This document shows, piece after piece, positions 45,466 through 53,980 of a DNA stretch of 64,000 nucleotides; within the stretch, counting starts at the first letter, position 1; the number at the start of each line of letters is the position of its first letter. The notes beneath the pieces are model-generated. The model ran no database searches, had not been told where the DNA came from, and worked only from the letters and a program-made list of their open reading frames with translations. The position numbers and the translations under genes are program-made. Source of the stretch: Opitutales bacterium UBA5694 (GTDB lineage: Bacteria > Verrucomicrobiota > Verrucomicrobiia > Opitutales > Opitutaceae); NCBI GenBank assembly GCA_002420185.1, contig DIHO01000019.1:310001-374000 (forward strand), in the 5' to 3' direction.

Positions 45466-46548
45466 ATGAGCGAGATCGAACCATACGAAGAGAGGGACGA
45501 TGAACCTAAGTGGGCAGGCGATCCAAAGCAAATGGGCTTTCTGGACCATTTGGAAGAACTGCGCTGGACCCTGCTCAAACCACTTGTCGTATTCGTAGCG
45601 GCTTTTTTTGCGTCGATGGTATTTATAAAGGACGTTAAGGATATTCTTCTCTCCCCGCTTGAATCCAATTATTCCCATTTGACCGAAGCCGAGCGTGCGG
45701 TGGTTTTCGCTGGGCTGACAACTATGAACGTCACCGGTGTATTCGTGGCTATGCTTCTCATCGGCATTATTATTGGTTTAATGGTAGCGTCTCCAGTTAT
45801 TATATACTACGCGGGCAAATTCCTAGCGCCGGCTTTGACGGTTAGAGAAAAGAAAATCCTAGTTCCAGGTTCGTTTGCTGTTCTCATTCTCTTCCTACTG
45901 GGCTGTACGTTTGGATACTTTTTTCTTTTGCCGCGAACGATTATGGCGGTAATATGGTTCAACAATCTGCTAGGGTTTCAGCTTCTTTGGACGACAAGCA
46001 ACTATTTCGGGTTTCTCACTTTTACGATATTGGGTCTGGGGCTCGCTTTTCAGATGCCTTTGGCCATTGTGGTTTTGGTTTCGGTTGGAGTAGTCACTCC
46101 GCAGCAGTTAAGAACCTATAGGCGATACATCGTGCTCAGTATTGTGATTACTGCTGCAATATTGACTCCGCCTGAACCGATAACTCAGTTGGCTTTGGCC
46201 ATTCCGCTTTGGGTTCTGTATGAGGTCGCGATTTTGGTCTCGGTATTCTTAAAAAAGAAAGGGGATGAAAAGGAAAAGGCCGAATTCTCAAACTACGAAG
46301 TAGTGGATCCACAAGGTTACGATAAAAGCGATGAATATCATTCGGATTACGACTACGACCAAGACCACGACCCTGATCATGACCTCGGCGATGATCATGG
46401 CGGCGGCCTTCACCATTTAGAAAGTACATCTTCGGAGGAAGACGACGGTTCGGAAAACGACCCTGTTAGTGAGGACCAAGATGCGGGATACGACAGTGAG
46501 AGTGATGACGAGTCCGATATCGATGAGGATCGTAAAAGGGATGAGTAA
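45466..46548 (+). CDS. tatC: Sec-independent protein translocase TatC with acidic C-terminal tail
   Basis: Core Tat translocase component (360 residues; usual ~250) that recognises twin-arginine signals. The conserved FLDHLEELR motif (residues 25-33) and six hydrophobic segments are present, with the conserved LGLGLAFQMPLAIVVLVSVGVV and TPPEPITQLALAIPLWVLYE segments. After ~265 a basic KKKGDEKEK is followed by ~95 residues rich in Asp, Glu, Ser and His (SDYDYDQDHDPDHDLGDDH), unlike other TatC. The tail should be cytoplasmic and disordered. It is divergent from ppdK. tatA/B are not in the window. Tat clients here include the DUF1552 and PhoX-like proteins. Confidence 0.95.
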   Translation: MSEIEPYEERDDEPKWAGDPKQMGFLDHLEELRWTLLKPLVVFVAAFFASMVFIKDVKDILLSPLESNYSHLTEAERAVVFAGLTTMNVTGVFVAMLLIGIIIGLMVASPVIIYYAGKFLAPALTVREKKILVPGSFAVLILFLLGCTFGYFFLLPRTIMAVIWFNNLLGFQLLWTTSNYFGFLTFTILGLGLAFQMPLAIVVLVSVGVVTPQQLRTYRRYIVLSIVITAAILTPPEPITQLALAIPLWVLYEVAILVSVFLKKKGDEKEKAEFSNYEVVDPQGYDKSDEYHSDYDYDQDHDPDHDLGDDHGGGLHHLESTSSEEDDGSENDPVSEDQDAGYDSESDDESDIDEDRKRDE

Positions 46549-47256
46549 TCGTTTACTGATCGATTAATAAGGAGCCTCCCGGATACAAGCTTTTCTGCGA
46601 TCTGCCGCTTGTGCTTGGGGCTCACAGTTTTTCTCCTATAGCCTCCTCTAAAAGTGCTTTGCTGTGCATTTCGTATGCTCGCATATTTGCTGCGCTTGGC
46701 AGACGTCTAAGATCGTCTTATCGCTTCTCTAGGCTTTCGGAGGAATGCAGATCTTCTGTTCGGTCGGGTATATTTTGCCTTTCATTGTATGGTTCGTTTC
46801 TATTGCCCCAGACCGACAACTCAAGATGGTCGGTTCTCGTAACCTCAACCACATAAATCAGCCGTTTCCCAAGATTTGGGAGGGGCTGAATCTAAATGTG
46901 TCGAAGAGGATACCCGCCTTGCTTTTCTCGCTCGAAAGCTGGACATCTGTCCAATCAAAACTTGGCGGAGGGAAAGCAAGCCCTTTCGGAACCCTTGCGT
47001 AATTTCATCGCCTATCAAAATGCGGTGCTCCTAAATCCAACCAATCTAAGAGAGCACTTTCTGCTGCATAGGATGGGGCATCGCTTTACTCGCCGCCTCC
47101 AATCAGAGCATTGGATGGAGATGCGTTTGGACACGGAAAATCAGAATCCCAAACGCGGCGGTATGGACCGGATGGTTACGGTCTGATAATTTTGGATTAC
47201 CGGAGAGAAAGTTTGTCTTATCGTGGATAAAGCAACTGTAAGGCGAGTCTATTGCA
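46549..47256. other. Region of fragmented frames, no intact gene
   Basis: 708 bp between tatC and hemL. Plus-strand fragments in successive frames (MQIFCSVGYILPF..., VEEDTRLAFLARKLD, then EPLRNFIAYQNAVLLNPTNL ending 47186) look like one gene broken by shifts, but I cannot name a family. No terminator for tatC recognised. Confidence 0.35.
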
Positions 47257-48534
47257 CTACAGCGATCGTAACGCGTTCACGAATACGTCACATGCTTGGT
47301 CGATGCCGCCTTGGTCGTGGGCGGTGGAGATGAAATTACCTTCGTATTTCGAGGGAGGGATGTAGACGCCGTTTTCTAGGCAAGTATGAAAGTATTTTTT
47401 GAACCTATCAGTGTCCGTTGCGGTGGCCTCATCAAGGTTTTCGACAGGTGCGTCGGTGAAGTAGAGACAGAACATGGACCCAACTTGAGGAATCTGGCCG
47501 GGCAGCCCGATCTCGTTCAGGGTTGAGCTAATAGCCTCCTTCACCTGAATTCCACTCCTCTCGAGCCGATCGTAGGCGTCGCTCTCCTTGAGAAGCTTGA
47601 GCGATGCAATTCCGGCGGCCATGGCAAGTGGATTGCCGCTCAAGGTACCTGCCTGATAGACAGGCCCAAGCGGGGCGAGATGATCCATGATTTCAGCTCT
47701 GCCGCCCAAGGCACCCACAGGAAGACCGCCGCCGATTATTTTGCCGAGAGTGGTCAAGTCGGGTGTAATTCCCTCTTTAGTCTGGACTCCACCTGCGGTT
47801 ACGCGAAATCCCGTCATTACCTCGTCGAAAATGAGCACGGAGCCGTGCTGTGTACAGAGATCGCGAAGCCCTTGTAAATATCCCGACTTTGGAAAGATCA
47901 AACCGATATTAGCGGGATAGGGCTCAAGGATAACTCCAGCGATTTCATCGCTGTATTTCTCAAATGCTACCGCGACTGCTTTGAGTTCATTGAATGGAAG
48001 CACGATCGTCTCCGCGGCCAGGCTCTCAGGAATGCCGGCACTGTCCGGATTGCCGAGTGTCAAGGCTCCGGAACCGGCTTTGATGAGAAGCGAATCAACG
48101 TGGCCATGGTAGCATCCTTCAAATTTGATGATCTTGTTCCGCTTTGTGTAGCCGCGTGCGAGCCGAATGGCCGTCATGGTTGCTTCGGTCCCACTATTGA
48201 CCATGCGTATCTTTTCCAAGGATGGCACCATTTCCACGAGTAGCTCAGCCATTTCGACTTCATATGGGTTAGGTGTGCCGAAACTGGTTCCCTTATTTAG
48301 AGCTTCAGCGATGGCGTCCCGGATCACAGGATTATTATGACCGTGGATAGCAGGACCCCATGTGCAGACGAAGTCGATGAGATCCTGACCGTCCGCCGTG
48401 GTGAGTGTGGCTCCATTTGCTTTCTTAGTAAAAAAAGGGGTGCCACCGACAGAGCGAAATGCCCGCACGGGCGAATTGACGCCACCAGGAATTAGTTGCT
48501 TGGCACGTTCGAAAAGATCAGTGGAATTTGACAT
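47257..48534 (-). CDS. hemL: Glutamate-1-semialdehyde 2,1-aminomutase
   Basis: PLP enzyme (425 residues) making 5-aminolevulinate in the C5 haem pathway. Motifs: AKQLIPGGVNSPVRAF start, TGFR in EVMTGFRVTAGG, and the PLP Lys265 in TLGKIIGGGLPVGALGG. The C-terminal TTTSTACF-equivalent region is EGNFISTAHDQGGID. ATG 48534 (MSNSTDLFERA) is chosen over an upstream start that adds 13 unrelated residues. Haem supply matches the haem-binding CxxCH protein family at 4.7 kb. No other hem gene is in the window. It is followed on the minus strand by unassigned sequence before tatC. Confidence 0.96.
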   Translation of the reverse strand: MSNSTDLFERAKQLIPGGVNSPVRAFRSVGGTPFFTKKANGATLTTADGQDLIDFVCTWGPAIHGHNNPVIRDAIAEALNKGTSFGTPNPYEVEMAELLVEMVPSLEKIRMVNSGTEATMTAIRLARGYTKRNKIIKFEGCYHGHVDSLLIKAGSGALTLGNPDSAGIPESLAAETIVLPFNELKAVAVAFEKYSDEIAGVILEPYPANIGLIFPKSGYLQGLRDLCTQHGSVLIFDEVMTGFRVTAGGVQTKEGITPDLTTLGKIIGGGLPVGALGGRAEIMDHLAPLGPVYQAGTLSGNPLAMAAGIASLKLLKESDAYDRLERSGIQVKEAISSTLNEIGLPGQIPQVGSMFCLYFTDAPVENLDEATATDTDRFKKYFHTCLENGVYIPPSKYEGNFISTAHDQGGIDQACDVFVNALRSL

Positions 48535-48640
48535 TGCAGAGAGTTTTTTGCCCGCGAAGGACATGGAAGTCACGAAGGAGGATATTGCTAATTTCTATGA
48601 GGCTCTTGGTTTATTCTGGGTGCTTCGTTGGAAATAGTAT

Positions 48641-50281
48641 TCACGAGACGTATTTTTGTACAATTGGAATACGGCGGCCAACGCCGAAGGCGAGGGGAGT
48701 GAGTTTTAGACCGGGGGCGGCTTGCTTGCGCTTGTATTCGTTTAGGTCAACTTTGCGTGTAATGTCTTTTACTACGTCTGCGTCATACCCGAGAGCAATA
48801 ATGTCGCTGCTGGACATTCCTTCTTCGACGTAGGCTTTGAGAATGCCATCGAGGACAACGTAGGATGGTAAGCTGTCTTCGTCCTTCTGGTCGGGACGTA
48901 GCTCGGCGGAAGGGGGCTTTTCTATCGTATTGACCGGAATCAATAAGCCATCTCGGTTCATGTGAAGAGCCAGTTTGAAGACTTTAACTTTGGGCAGATC
49001 AGAAATAACGGCGAGTCCGCCACACATGTCGCCATAAAGGGTGCAATAGCCTACGGAAAGTTCACTCTTGTTGCCAGTGGTTAACAGGAGGGCCCCAAAT
49101 TTGTTTGAGAGGGCCATGAGAAGAAGTCCTCTAGATCGTGCTTGTATGTTTTCCTCAGTTACATCTTTTTCCGTGTGGCAAATGAGAGGCTTCAGAGTGG
49201 CCTCAGAAGCGGCGATGATTCCTTCGATTGGAACCATGTGGAACTCGATGCCCAAATTCTGGGCAAGTTCTTTCGCGTCGTTTTTGCTATGGTCCGAGGA
49301 AATGGCAGAAGGTAGGGCGATACCGGTGACATTCTCTTTCCCGAGGGCTTTTACGGCGAGAGCAGCGGTGACCGCAGAATCAATGCCTCCGCTCAGTCCG
49401 ATTAAGGCTTTTTTGAACCCGCACTTGTGGACGTAATCTTTCAACCCAAGTACGAGTGCATCTTCGATATCCTGCATTTGGGATTGTTCAAAACTGGGTT
49501 CAATCTTGTTGGGACTGCCCCGAACGTCGACCACTCGCAGTTCCTCGGCAAATCCCAAAAGACCGGCAATGATCTCGCCTTTTGTGTTCGCGATCATGCT
49601 TCGGCCGTCGAAGATGAGCTCGTCGTTACCGCCTACAGCGTTAACATAAATGCTAGGGCATCCCAATTGGATCGAAACGTCAGATATCAACTTACGGCGC
49701 AGGTGCGTCTTTTCAATGTGCCATGGACTGGCGGAAAGATTGAAGTGAAGATCGAGTGACTGGGTCTTAAGGAACTCAGTGGGTGAGGTAGGGTAAAGTT
49801 GTCGAGGAGCAACCTCTGGCGAGGTCCAAATATCTTCACAAATGGTTAAGGCGATCTTCCGTCCGTTGTGTTCGAAAACCAAAGGCTGTTGGGCGGCCTG
49901 GAAGTATCGGTCCTCGTCGAAGACATCGTAAGTTGGTAGAAGGCACTTGTACCCCGTCTCCTGGACTTTACCATCGAAGCAGACGGCAGCGGCATTGCGA
50001 AAACTCCGTCCGGCAGAATTATCGTTTAAATCAACATATCCAAGAATAGCTGGGACAGAGCTGGTTTTGGAGGCTACCCTTGTGAGTGATTCCAAGTTAT
50101 CCGGAACGAACTGCTGCTTGAATAGCAGGTCTCTTGGAGGGTAACCGGTGATAACCAATTCAGGAAAAACAACATAGTCCGCCCCTTGGGAAACCAATTC
50201 ATGGTAGGCTTGCACGATTCGCTCTTCATTATTCTGAAGGTCGCCTACGGTTGCATTTATCTGGCCTAGTCCGATTTTCAT
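48641..50281 (-). CDS. nadE: Glutamine-dependent NAD+ synthetase
   Basis: Two-domain NAD synthase (546 residues). The N-terminal nitrilase/amidase domain has the triad Glu41 (VVFPELVI), Lys112 (ETGYKCLLP) and Cys148 (ALTICEDIW), releasing ammonia from glutamine. The C-terminal ATP-pyrophosphatase domain has the P-loop SGGIDS (297-302) and converts deamido-NAD to NAD. ATG 50281 (MKIGLGQINATVG) is the conserved N-terminus; an upstream frame start adds 14 residues of no value. It reads toward hemL, with ~107 bp between. Confidence 0.96.
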   Translation of the reverse strand: MKIGLGQINATVGDLQNNEERIVQAYHELVSQGADYVVFPELVITGYPPRDLLFKQQFVPDNLESLTRVASKTSSVPAILGYVDLNDNSAGRSFRNAAAVCFDGKVQETGYKCLLPTYDVFDEDRYFQAAQQPLVFEHNGRKIALTICEDIWTSPEVAPRQLYPTSPTEFLKTQSLDLHFNLSASPWHIEKTHLRRKLISDVSIQLGCPSIYVNAVGGNDELIFDGRSMIANTKGEIIAGLLGFAEELRVVDVRGSPNKIEPSFEQSQMQDIEDALVLGLKDYVHKCGFKKALIGLSGGIDSAVTAALAVKALGKENVTGIALPSAISSDHSKNDAKELAQNLGIEFHMVPIEGIIAASEATLKPLICHTEKDVTEENIQARSRGLLLMALSNKFGALLLTTGNKSELSVGYCTLYGDMCGGLAVISDLPKVKVFKLALHMNRDGLLIPVNTIEKPPSAELRPDQKDEDSLPSYVVLDGILKAYVEEGMSSSDIIALGYDADVVKDITRKVDLNEYKRKQAAPGLKLTPLAFGVGRRIPIVQKYVS

Positions 50282-50651
50282 ACGGAAGCCAATGAAAAGA
50301 ACAACTCGCCCGGCAAAGAGCAAGTTTTTGCCGTGGGGATTTTCGCGGCTAGTTCGAATGTTTTCAGAGGAGCATCCCGGTTTTCGCCCAGGCGGGAGTT
50401 AACACCCTGTAGGGCTAGCTCTCACGTTGTGCTGCGTATCAGAGAGAAATGATAAAGATTCTCCAACGCGGGACAACACAAGCACTGGCCCAAAGATTGG
50501 GCTATTGAAAGATAATTAGACCGGGATTATTGCTCTAGTGGTTAGGAGCCCTGAGGCGTCTTCCCCTACCTTGGCTTTGGTCCCTGCAATTCTGGCCCGC
50601 CGTTTTTCGTGGCTATTTGATTAGGTATTCCTATGAAATGCGACGGTCGTT
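50282..50651. other. Divergent intergenic region, nothing assignable
   Basis: 370 bp between nadE (reading left) and maf (reading right). It holds a GCTC-TAGTGGTTAG-GAGC element at about 50531-50548 that looks like a tRNA D arm, but anticodon and T arms do not fold, so no RNA gene is called. No clear promoter. Confidence 0.35.
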
Positions 50652-51236
50652 ATGAGTGCATCTAATCCAGCTAGATTCATCCTCGCTTCCGCCTCGCCTC
50701 GCCGAAAAGACATCTTGGAGCGGATGGGGGCTCCATTCGAGATCATCCCTGCGGAGGTGGAAGAGAATGAATCGGGTGATTCCGATCCGGAAGCCATGGT
50801 ACGTGAGAATGCATTTTTAAAGGCCGGTTGGGTGGGAAATCGATTTCCCGACCGTTTTGTTCTGGGCTCGGACACAACGGTTCATCTAGACGGACGGGTA
50901 CTGAACAAACCCGTTGATATGGACGATGCACGAAGCATGTTACGAAAACTTTCAAAACGTACCCATATTGTACATACGGGAGTTTCGCTTCAATGCCAGT
51001 CTAGGCAGATTGAGGAGACAATCGGCGTTCGAAGCGAGGTGACTTTCAAAGAGCTGAGTGATGAGACTATCGAACGCTATTTCGAGATCGTTAATCCGCT
51101 GGACAAGGCGGGCTCTTATGGAATTCAGGAGGGAACGGATCTTGTTATCGAATCCTTTAAGGGGTCGCATTCCAACATCATGGGGTTGCCATTTGATGAA
51201 ACAAAGGCCATGCTGGTGAGTCACAGTTTAATCTGA
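50652..51236 (+). CDS. maf: Maf family nucleoside triphosphate pyrophosphatase
   Basis: Maf-like house-cleaning pyrophosphatase (194 residues). Conserved motifs: ILASASPRRKDILE, RENAFLKAGWV, VLGSDTTVHLDGRVLNKP, and LDKAGSYGIQEGTDLVIESFKGSHSNIMGLP. The TV-x-L and AGSYG pattern suggests the dTTP/UTP (YhdE-like) branch. Maf proteins remove modified or canonical NTPs and can arrest division when overexpressed. It lies 8 bp before the TonB-like gene, so both should be on one transcript. Confidence 0.93.
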   Translation: MSASNPARFILASASPRRKDILERMGAPFEIIPAEVEENESGDSDPEAMVRENAFLKAGWVGNRFPDRFVLGSDTTVHLDGRVLNKPVDMDDARSMLRKLSKRTHIVHTGVSLQCQSRQIEETIGVRSEVTFKELSDETIERYFEIVNPLDKAGSYGIQEGTDLVIESFKGSHSNIMGLPFDETKAMLVSHSLI

Positions 51237-51244
51237 CCTCGAGA

Positions 51245-52420
51245 ATGTCATTTTCAACAGAGGAAATCACCCGGAAACGAATCCGACGAGGCAAGGAGAG
51301 GCTTCTGATGGATGCGCTGCTCCGCCGTCGTGCGATTTCGCGTCGTTCGCTTATTGCGGGGGTGATCGGGACGATATTATTTCATTTAATTGGCTTCTTA
51401 TGGATGCCCTCGAACGTTTTTACTACGGAACGAACTAAGATTCAGGACCGTTTTAGGGAATACGAGGTTGAGCTAATGCCGCCTGATGAGGAAGAGCCGG
51501 AGCAAGTCTACACTCAGACAAATCCAGATGCCCCAGAGAATGAGCCTGACCAAACCAACAATTTTGCCGCTCGCAGTCAGCAGGCGGCTCAAGAGGATAA
51601 ACCCGACGAACTTGACCAGGAGAATCGACCCTCGGTTGAGAGCGAGGATGATATCGAGACCAACCAGTTTTTGATGGGTGACCTGAGGCCTCCAGAGATC
51701 ACCCCGCCCCCAGCTCCCGAAATTCAGGAGCAGGAGGAGACGGAGACTGCCGAGGAACGACCTTTGCTGCTTCCGCAGGTGGAGACTTTGCCTCTGGAGA
51801 AGCAGATTCCGATACCGGGCGAGCAGGAAGAAAAAGACCCGGATGAAACGGGACTCGCCGAAATTGACCACGAAGAAATAGATGCCGCCACCAATGTAAA
51901 TGAGTACCTGAAGGGAGAGGCGGAAGAAGGGGATGAAAAAGAGCAAGAGGCAGCCGGGCTCCAGCCGCTCGTCGCACCGCAGAGTGCCCAGTTGAGCTCA
52001 GACTATTCCGAACCCTCGCCCAGACCGCGACCCCGACTTCCCAAAGTGGCGCCTGGACCCCGCGGCAATCGTGGGCCCGGTGTTTCGCGCACCGGCACCA
52101 TCGCGGTCGACGCGAAATTCAGCGAGTTTGGTGAATACATGGAGCGCCTGATCGAGACAATCAGCGTGCGTTGGAATTCGCTAGCCGATGAAGCGGCTGG
52201 CAAGGAGTCCAACAGCAAAGTCTTCCTCCGCTTTATTCTCACGAAGGATGGATACGTAGAGGATCTGAAATTGCTGCCCAACAGCACTGCTAAAGTGATT
52301 GGCATTTATATGTGTCGCACCGCGATCCAGAACGGAGCACCTTATGGGCCCTGGACGCCTGAAATGGTGGCAGTCTTTGGTCATGAAGAATCAGTCACGT
52401 TCTCATTCCACTACCGCTAG
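51245..52420 (+). CDS. TonB/TolA-like membrane-anchored periplasmic protein
   Basis: Predicted inner-membrane protein (391 residues). It has a basic N-terminus (RKRIRRGKERLL), one membrane segment (SLIAGVIGTILFHLIGFLW, ~36-54), then a long Pro/Glu/Asp/Gln-rich periplasmic stretch (ETNQFLMGDLRPPEITPPPAP) and a Pro/Arg patch (PRPRPRLPKVAPGP). The C-terminal globular domain contains MERLIETISVRWNSLA and KVFLRFILTKDGYVEDLKLLP, recalling TonB/TolA C-terminal domains. It presumably contacts outer-membrane partners. ExbB/ExbD are not here. It is coupled to maf by an 8-bp gap. The exact family is uncertain. Confidence 0.65.
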   Translation: MSFSTEEITRKRIRRGKERLLMDALLRRRAISRRSLIAGVIGTILFHLIGFLWMPSNVFTTERTKIQDRFREYEVELMPPDEEEPEQVYTQTNPDAPENEPDQTNNFAARSQQAAQEDKPDELDQENRPSVESEDDIETNQFLMGDLRPPEITPPPAPEIQEQEETETAEERPLLLPQVETLPLEKQIPIPGEQEEKDPDETGLAEIDHEEIDAATNVNEYLKGEAEEGDEKEQEAAGLQPLVAPQSAQLSSDYSEPSPRPRPRLPKVAPGPRGNRGPGVSRTGTIAVDAKFSEFGEYMERLIETISVRWNSLADEAAGKESNSKVFLRFILTKDGYVEDLKLLPNSTAKVIGIYMCRTAIQNGAPYGPWTPEMVAVFGHEESVTFSFHYR

Positions 52421-52726
52421 TGAGTCGGGATTCGTTTGGGGGTTAAGTCCAGCACGTTCGCCAATTTGGGATGGTATATAAGTAGTCCATTCCTCTGTCA
52501 TATCCTTGGATTGGATTTGAAAATCCGTTTCCTCTCATCAAAACACTTTCCGATTAATCCTCGGTTCGGAATCAAGATTTTTATTCTCAAATTTAACTTC
52601 TCCGACTCCCTCGAATGAAGGAGCTTTGTTGCATTGCGACGTTGATTCGTAGATGCCATCCAATCCATCCTAGTTTTCGCTGAATTGAAGCCGGCCAAGA
52701 GGGCCTTCAATATATTGTGATAGCTG
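52421..52726. other. Convergent intergenic region
   Basis: 306 bp between the ends of the TonB-like and M42 peptidase genes. A/T-rich, with only short unlikely frames; no clear terminator, repeat or RNA gene recognised. Confidence 0.3.
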
Positions 52727-53791
52727 TTACCAATTCCCGTTTTCGCCGACCTGGAGGTCTTTGGCAAATCCTTCAAGGAGTCGGATGGATTGTTCGACAT
52801 CTTCAAGGTCGACTATTTCGCTGGGTGTGTGCATGTAGCGAAGAGGGACAGAGATGAGGCCGGTGGCGACTCCACTGCGGGCCATTTGAATGGCTCGAGC
52901 ATCTGTGCCAGTAGGTCGAGGATCACTTTCGAGTTGGTAGGGGATGTCACGTTTCTTGGCCGCCTCGATCAGTTTATTGAATACGATAGGATTGATGTTT
53001 GGACCGCGAGTGATGATCGGTCCTGCTCCCAATTTGGTTTCCCCGAATTTGCGCTTGTCGCAATCAGGATGATCGGTGCTGTGGCTAACATCCACGGCGA
53101 CTGCAAAATCAGGATTTACACTGTAGCTAGATGTAATTGCACCTCTGACGCCGATTTCTTCCTGGGCGGTGCCCACAGATATTACTTTTGCTTTTAAGGA
53201 CTCATTGTCTGCCGACAGGCGACGCAGTGTTTCCCCGACAATGTAGGCTCCGCACTTGTTGTCGAAGGCGCGAGCTGCACCAACGGAACCATGAATGAGT
53301 TCGAACTCGTGATCGTAAGTGGCTACGTCGCCTACTTGCACACGTGTCAAAGCGTCTTCCTTGTTTGCCGCGGCAATATCGATCCATATCTCATTGATTT
53401 TTGGGACCTTTTCTCTGTCTTCCGCATTCATGAGGTGGACCGCTCGTTTACCCGTGACCCCTTTTATCACTCCCCTTTTGGTCTGGATGAGCACGCGACG
53501 GCCCGGTATGATGATACGGTCGTGGCCGCCAATAGTGGCGAAGTAGAGGAACCCTTTTTCGTCGATGTAGGTGATGATGAAACCAAGTTCGTCAAGATGA
53601 CCGGAAAACATGACTGATGGCCCACCATTCCCTTTGAGGGTTGCGATGCGATTGCCTAGAACGTCCCGTTCGTAGGAATCGGAACGGGCCTCGACATATT
53701 TGTCGAAGACGGCCTGGGCTTGTCCTTCCGCTCCCGAAGGGCTTTTGGCGTTGAGTAAATCGACGAGGAATTCAGACGGTGTATAGGTCAT
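52727..53791 (-). CDS. M42 family metallopeptidase (aminopeptidase)
   Basis: Di-zinc aminopeptidase of family M42 (354 residues), usually a large dodecameric cytosolic enzyme. Visible ligands and catalytic residues: His65/Asp67 (MFSGHLDELG), Asp in ARAFDNKCGAY, the Glu pair in GTAQEEIGVRGA, Asp in VAVDVSHSTDH, and His in RYMHTPSEIVD. The insertion domain starting GVIKGVTGKRAVHL is typical. Relatives include glutamyl aminopeptidase, cellulase-named FrvX and deblocking peptidases; the specificity cannot be told. The start is ATG 53791. It is followed by the LPD-like gene upstream on the same strand, 190 bp away. Confidence 0.92.
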   Translation of the reverse strand: MTYTPSEFLVDLLNAKSPSGAEGQAQAVFDKYVEARSDSYERDVLGNRIATLKGNGGPSVMFSGHLDELGFIITYIDEKGFLYFATIGGHDRIIIPGRRVLIQTKRGVIKGVTGKRAVHLMNAEDREKVPKINEIWIDIAAANKEDALTRVQVGDVATYDHEFELIHGSVGAARAFDNKCGAYIVGETLRRLSADNESLKAKVISVGTAQEEIGVRGAITSSYSVNPDFAVAVDVSHSTDHPDCDKRKFGETKLGAGPIITRGPNINPIVFNKLIEAAKKRDIPYQLESDPRPTGTDARAIQMARSGVATGLISVPLRYMHTPSEIVDLEDVEQSIRLLEGFAKDLQVGENGNW

Positions 53792-53980
53792 AATTTAGAA
53801 AACAAATGTAAGGGAAATATCGATTGATTGGGAAGGATTGAATGAATGCGCGTGGTATTGATCGCGGTTTTGAATCCATCACGAACATAATGGAAGAATT
53901 ACTAAAAGAACTTCTGCATTTCGATGATCAGACGCGGCATTCTGCAAGACTTTACCGTGCGGATTGGGTAGCCCGCCACC

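Noticed and set aside
50520..50600. tRNA-Glu-like segment (GCTC-TAGTGGTTAG-GAGC)
   Set aside because: Only the D arm folds. The anticodon stem (CCTGA versus TCCCC) and T arm do not pair, and no acceptor stem matches, so it is at best a relic or chance.
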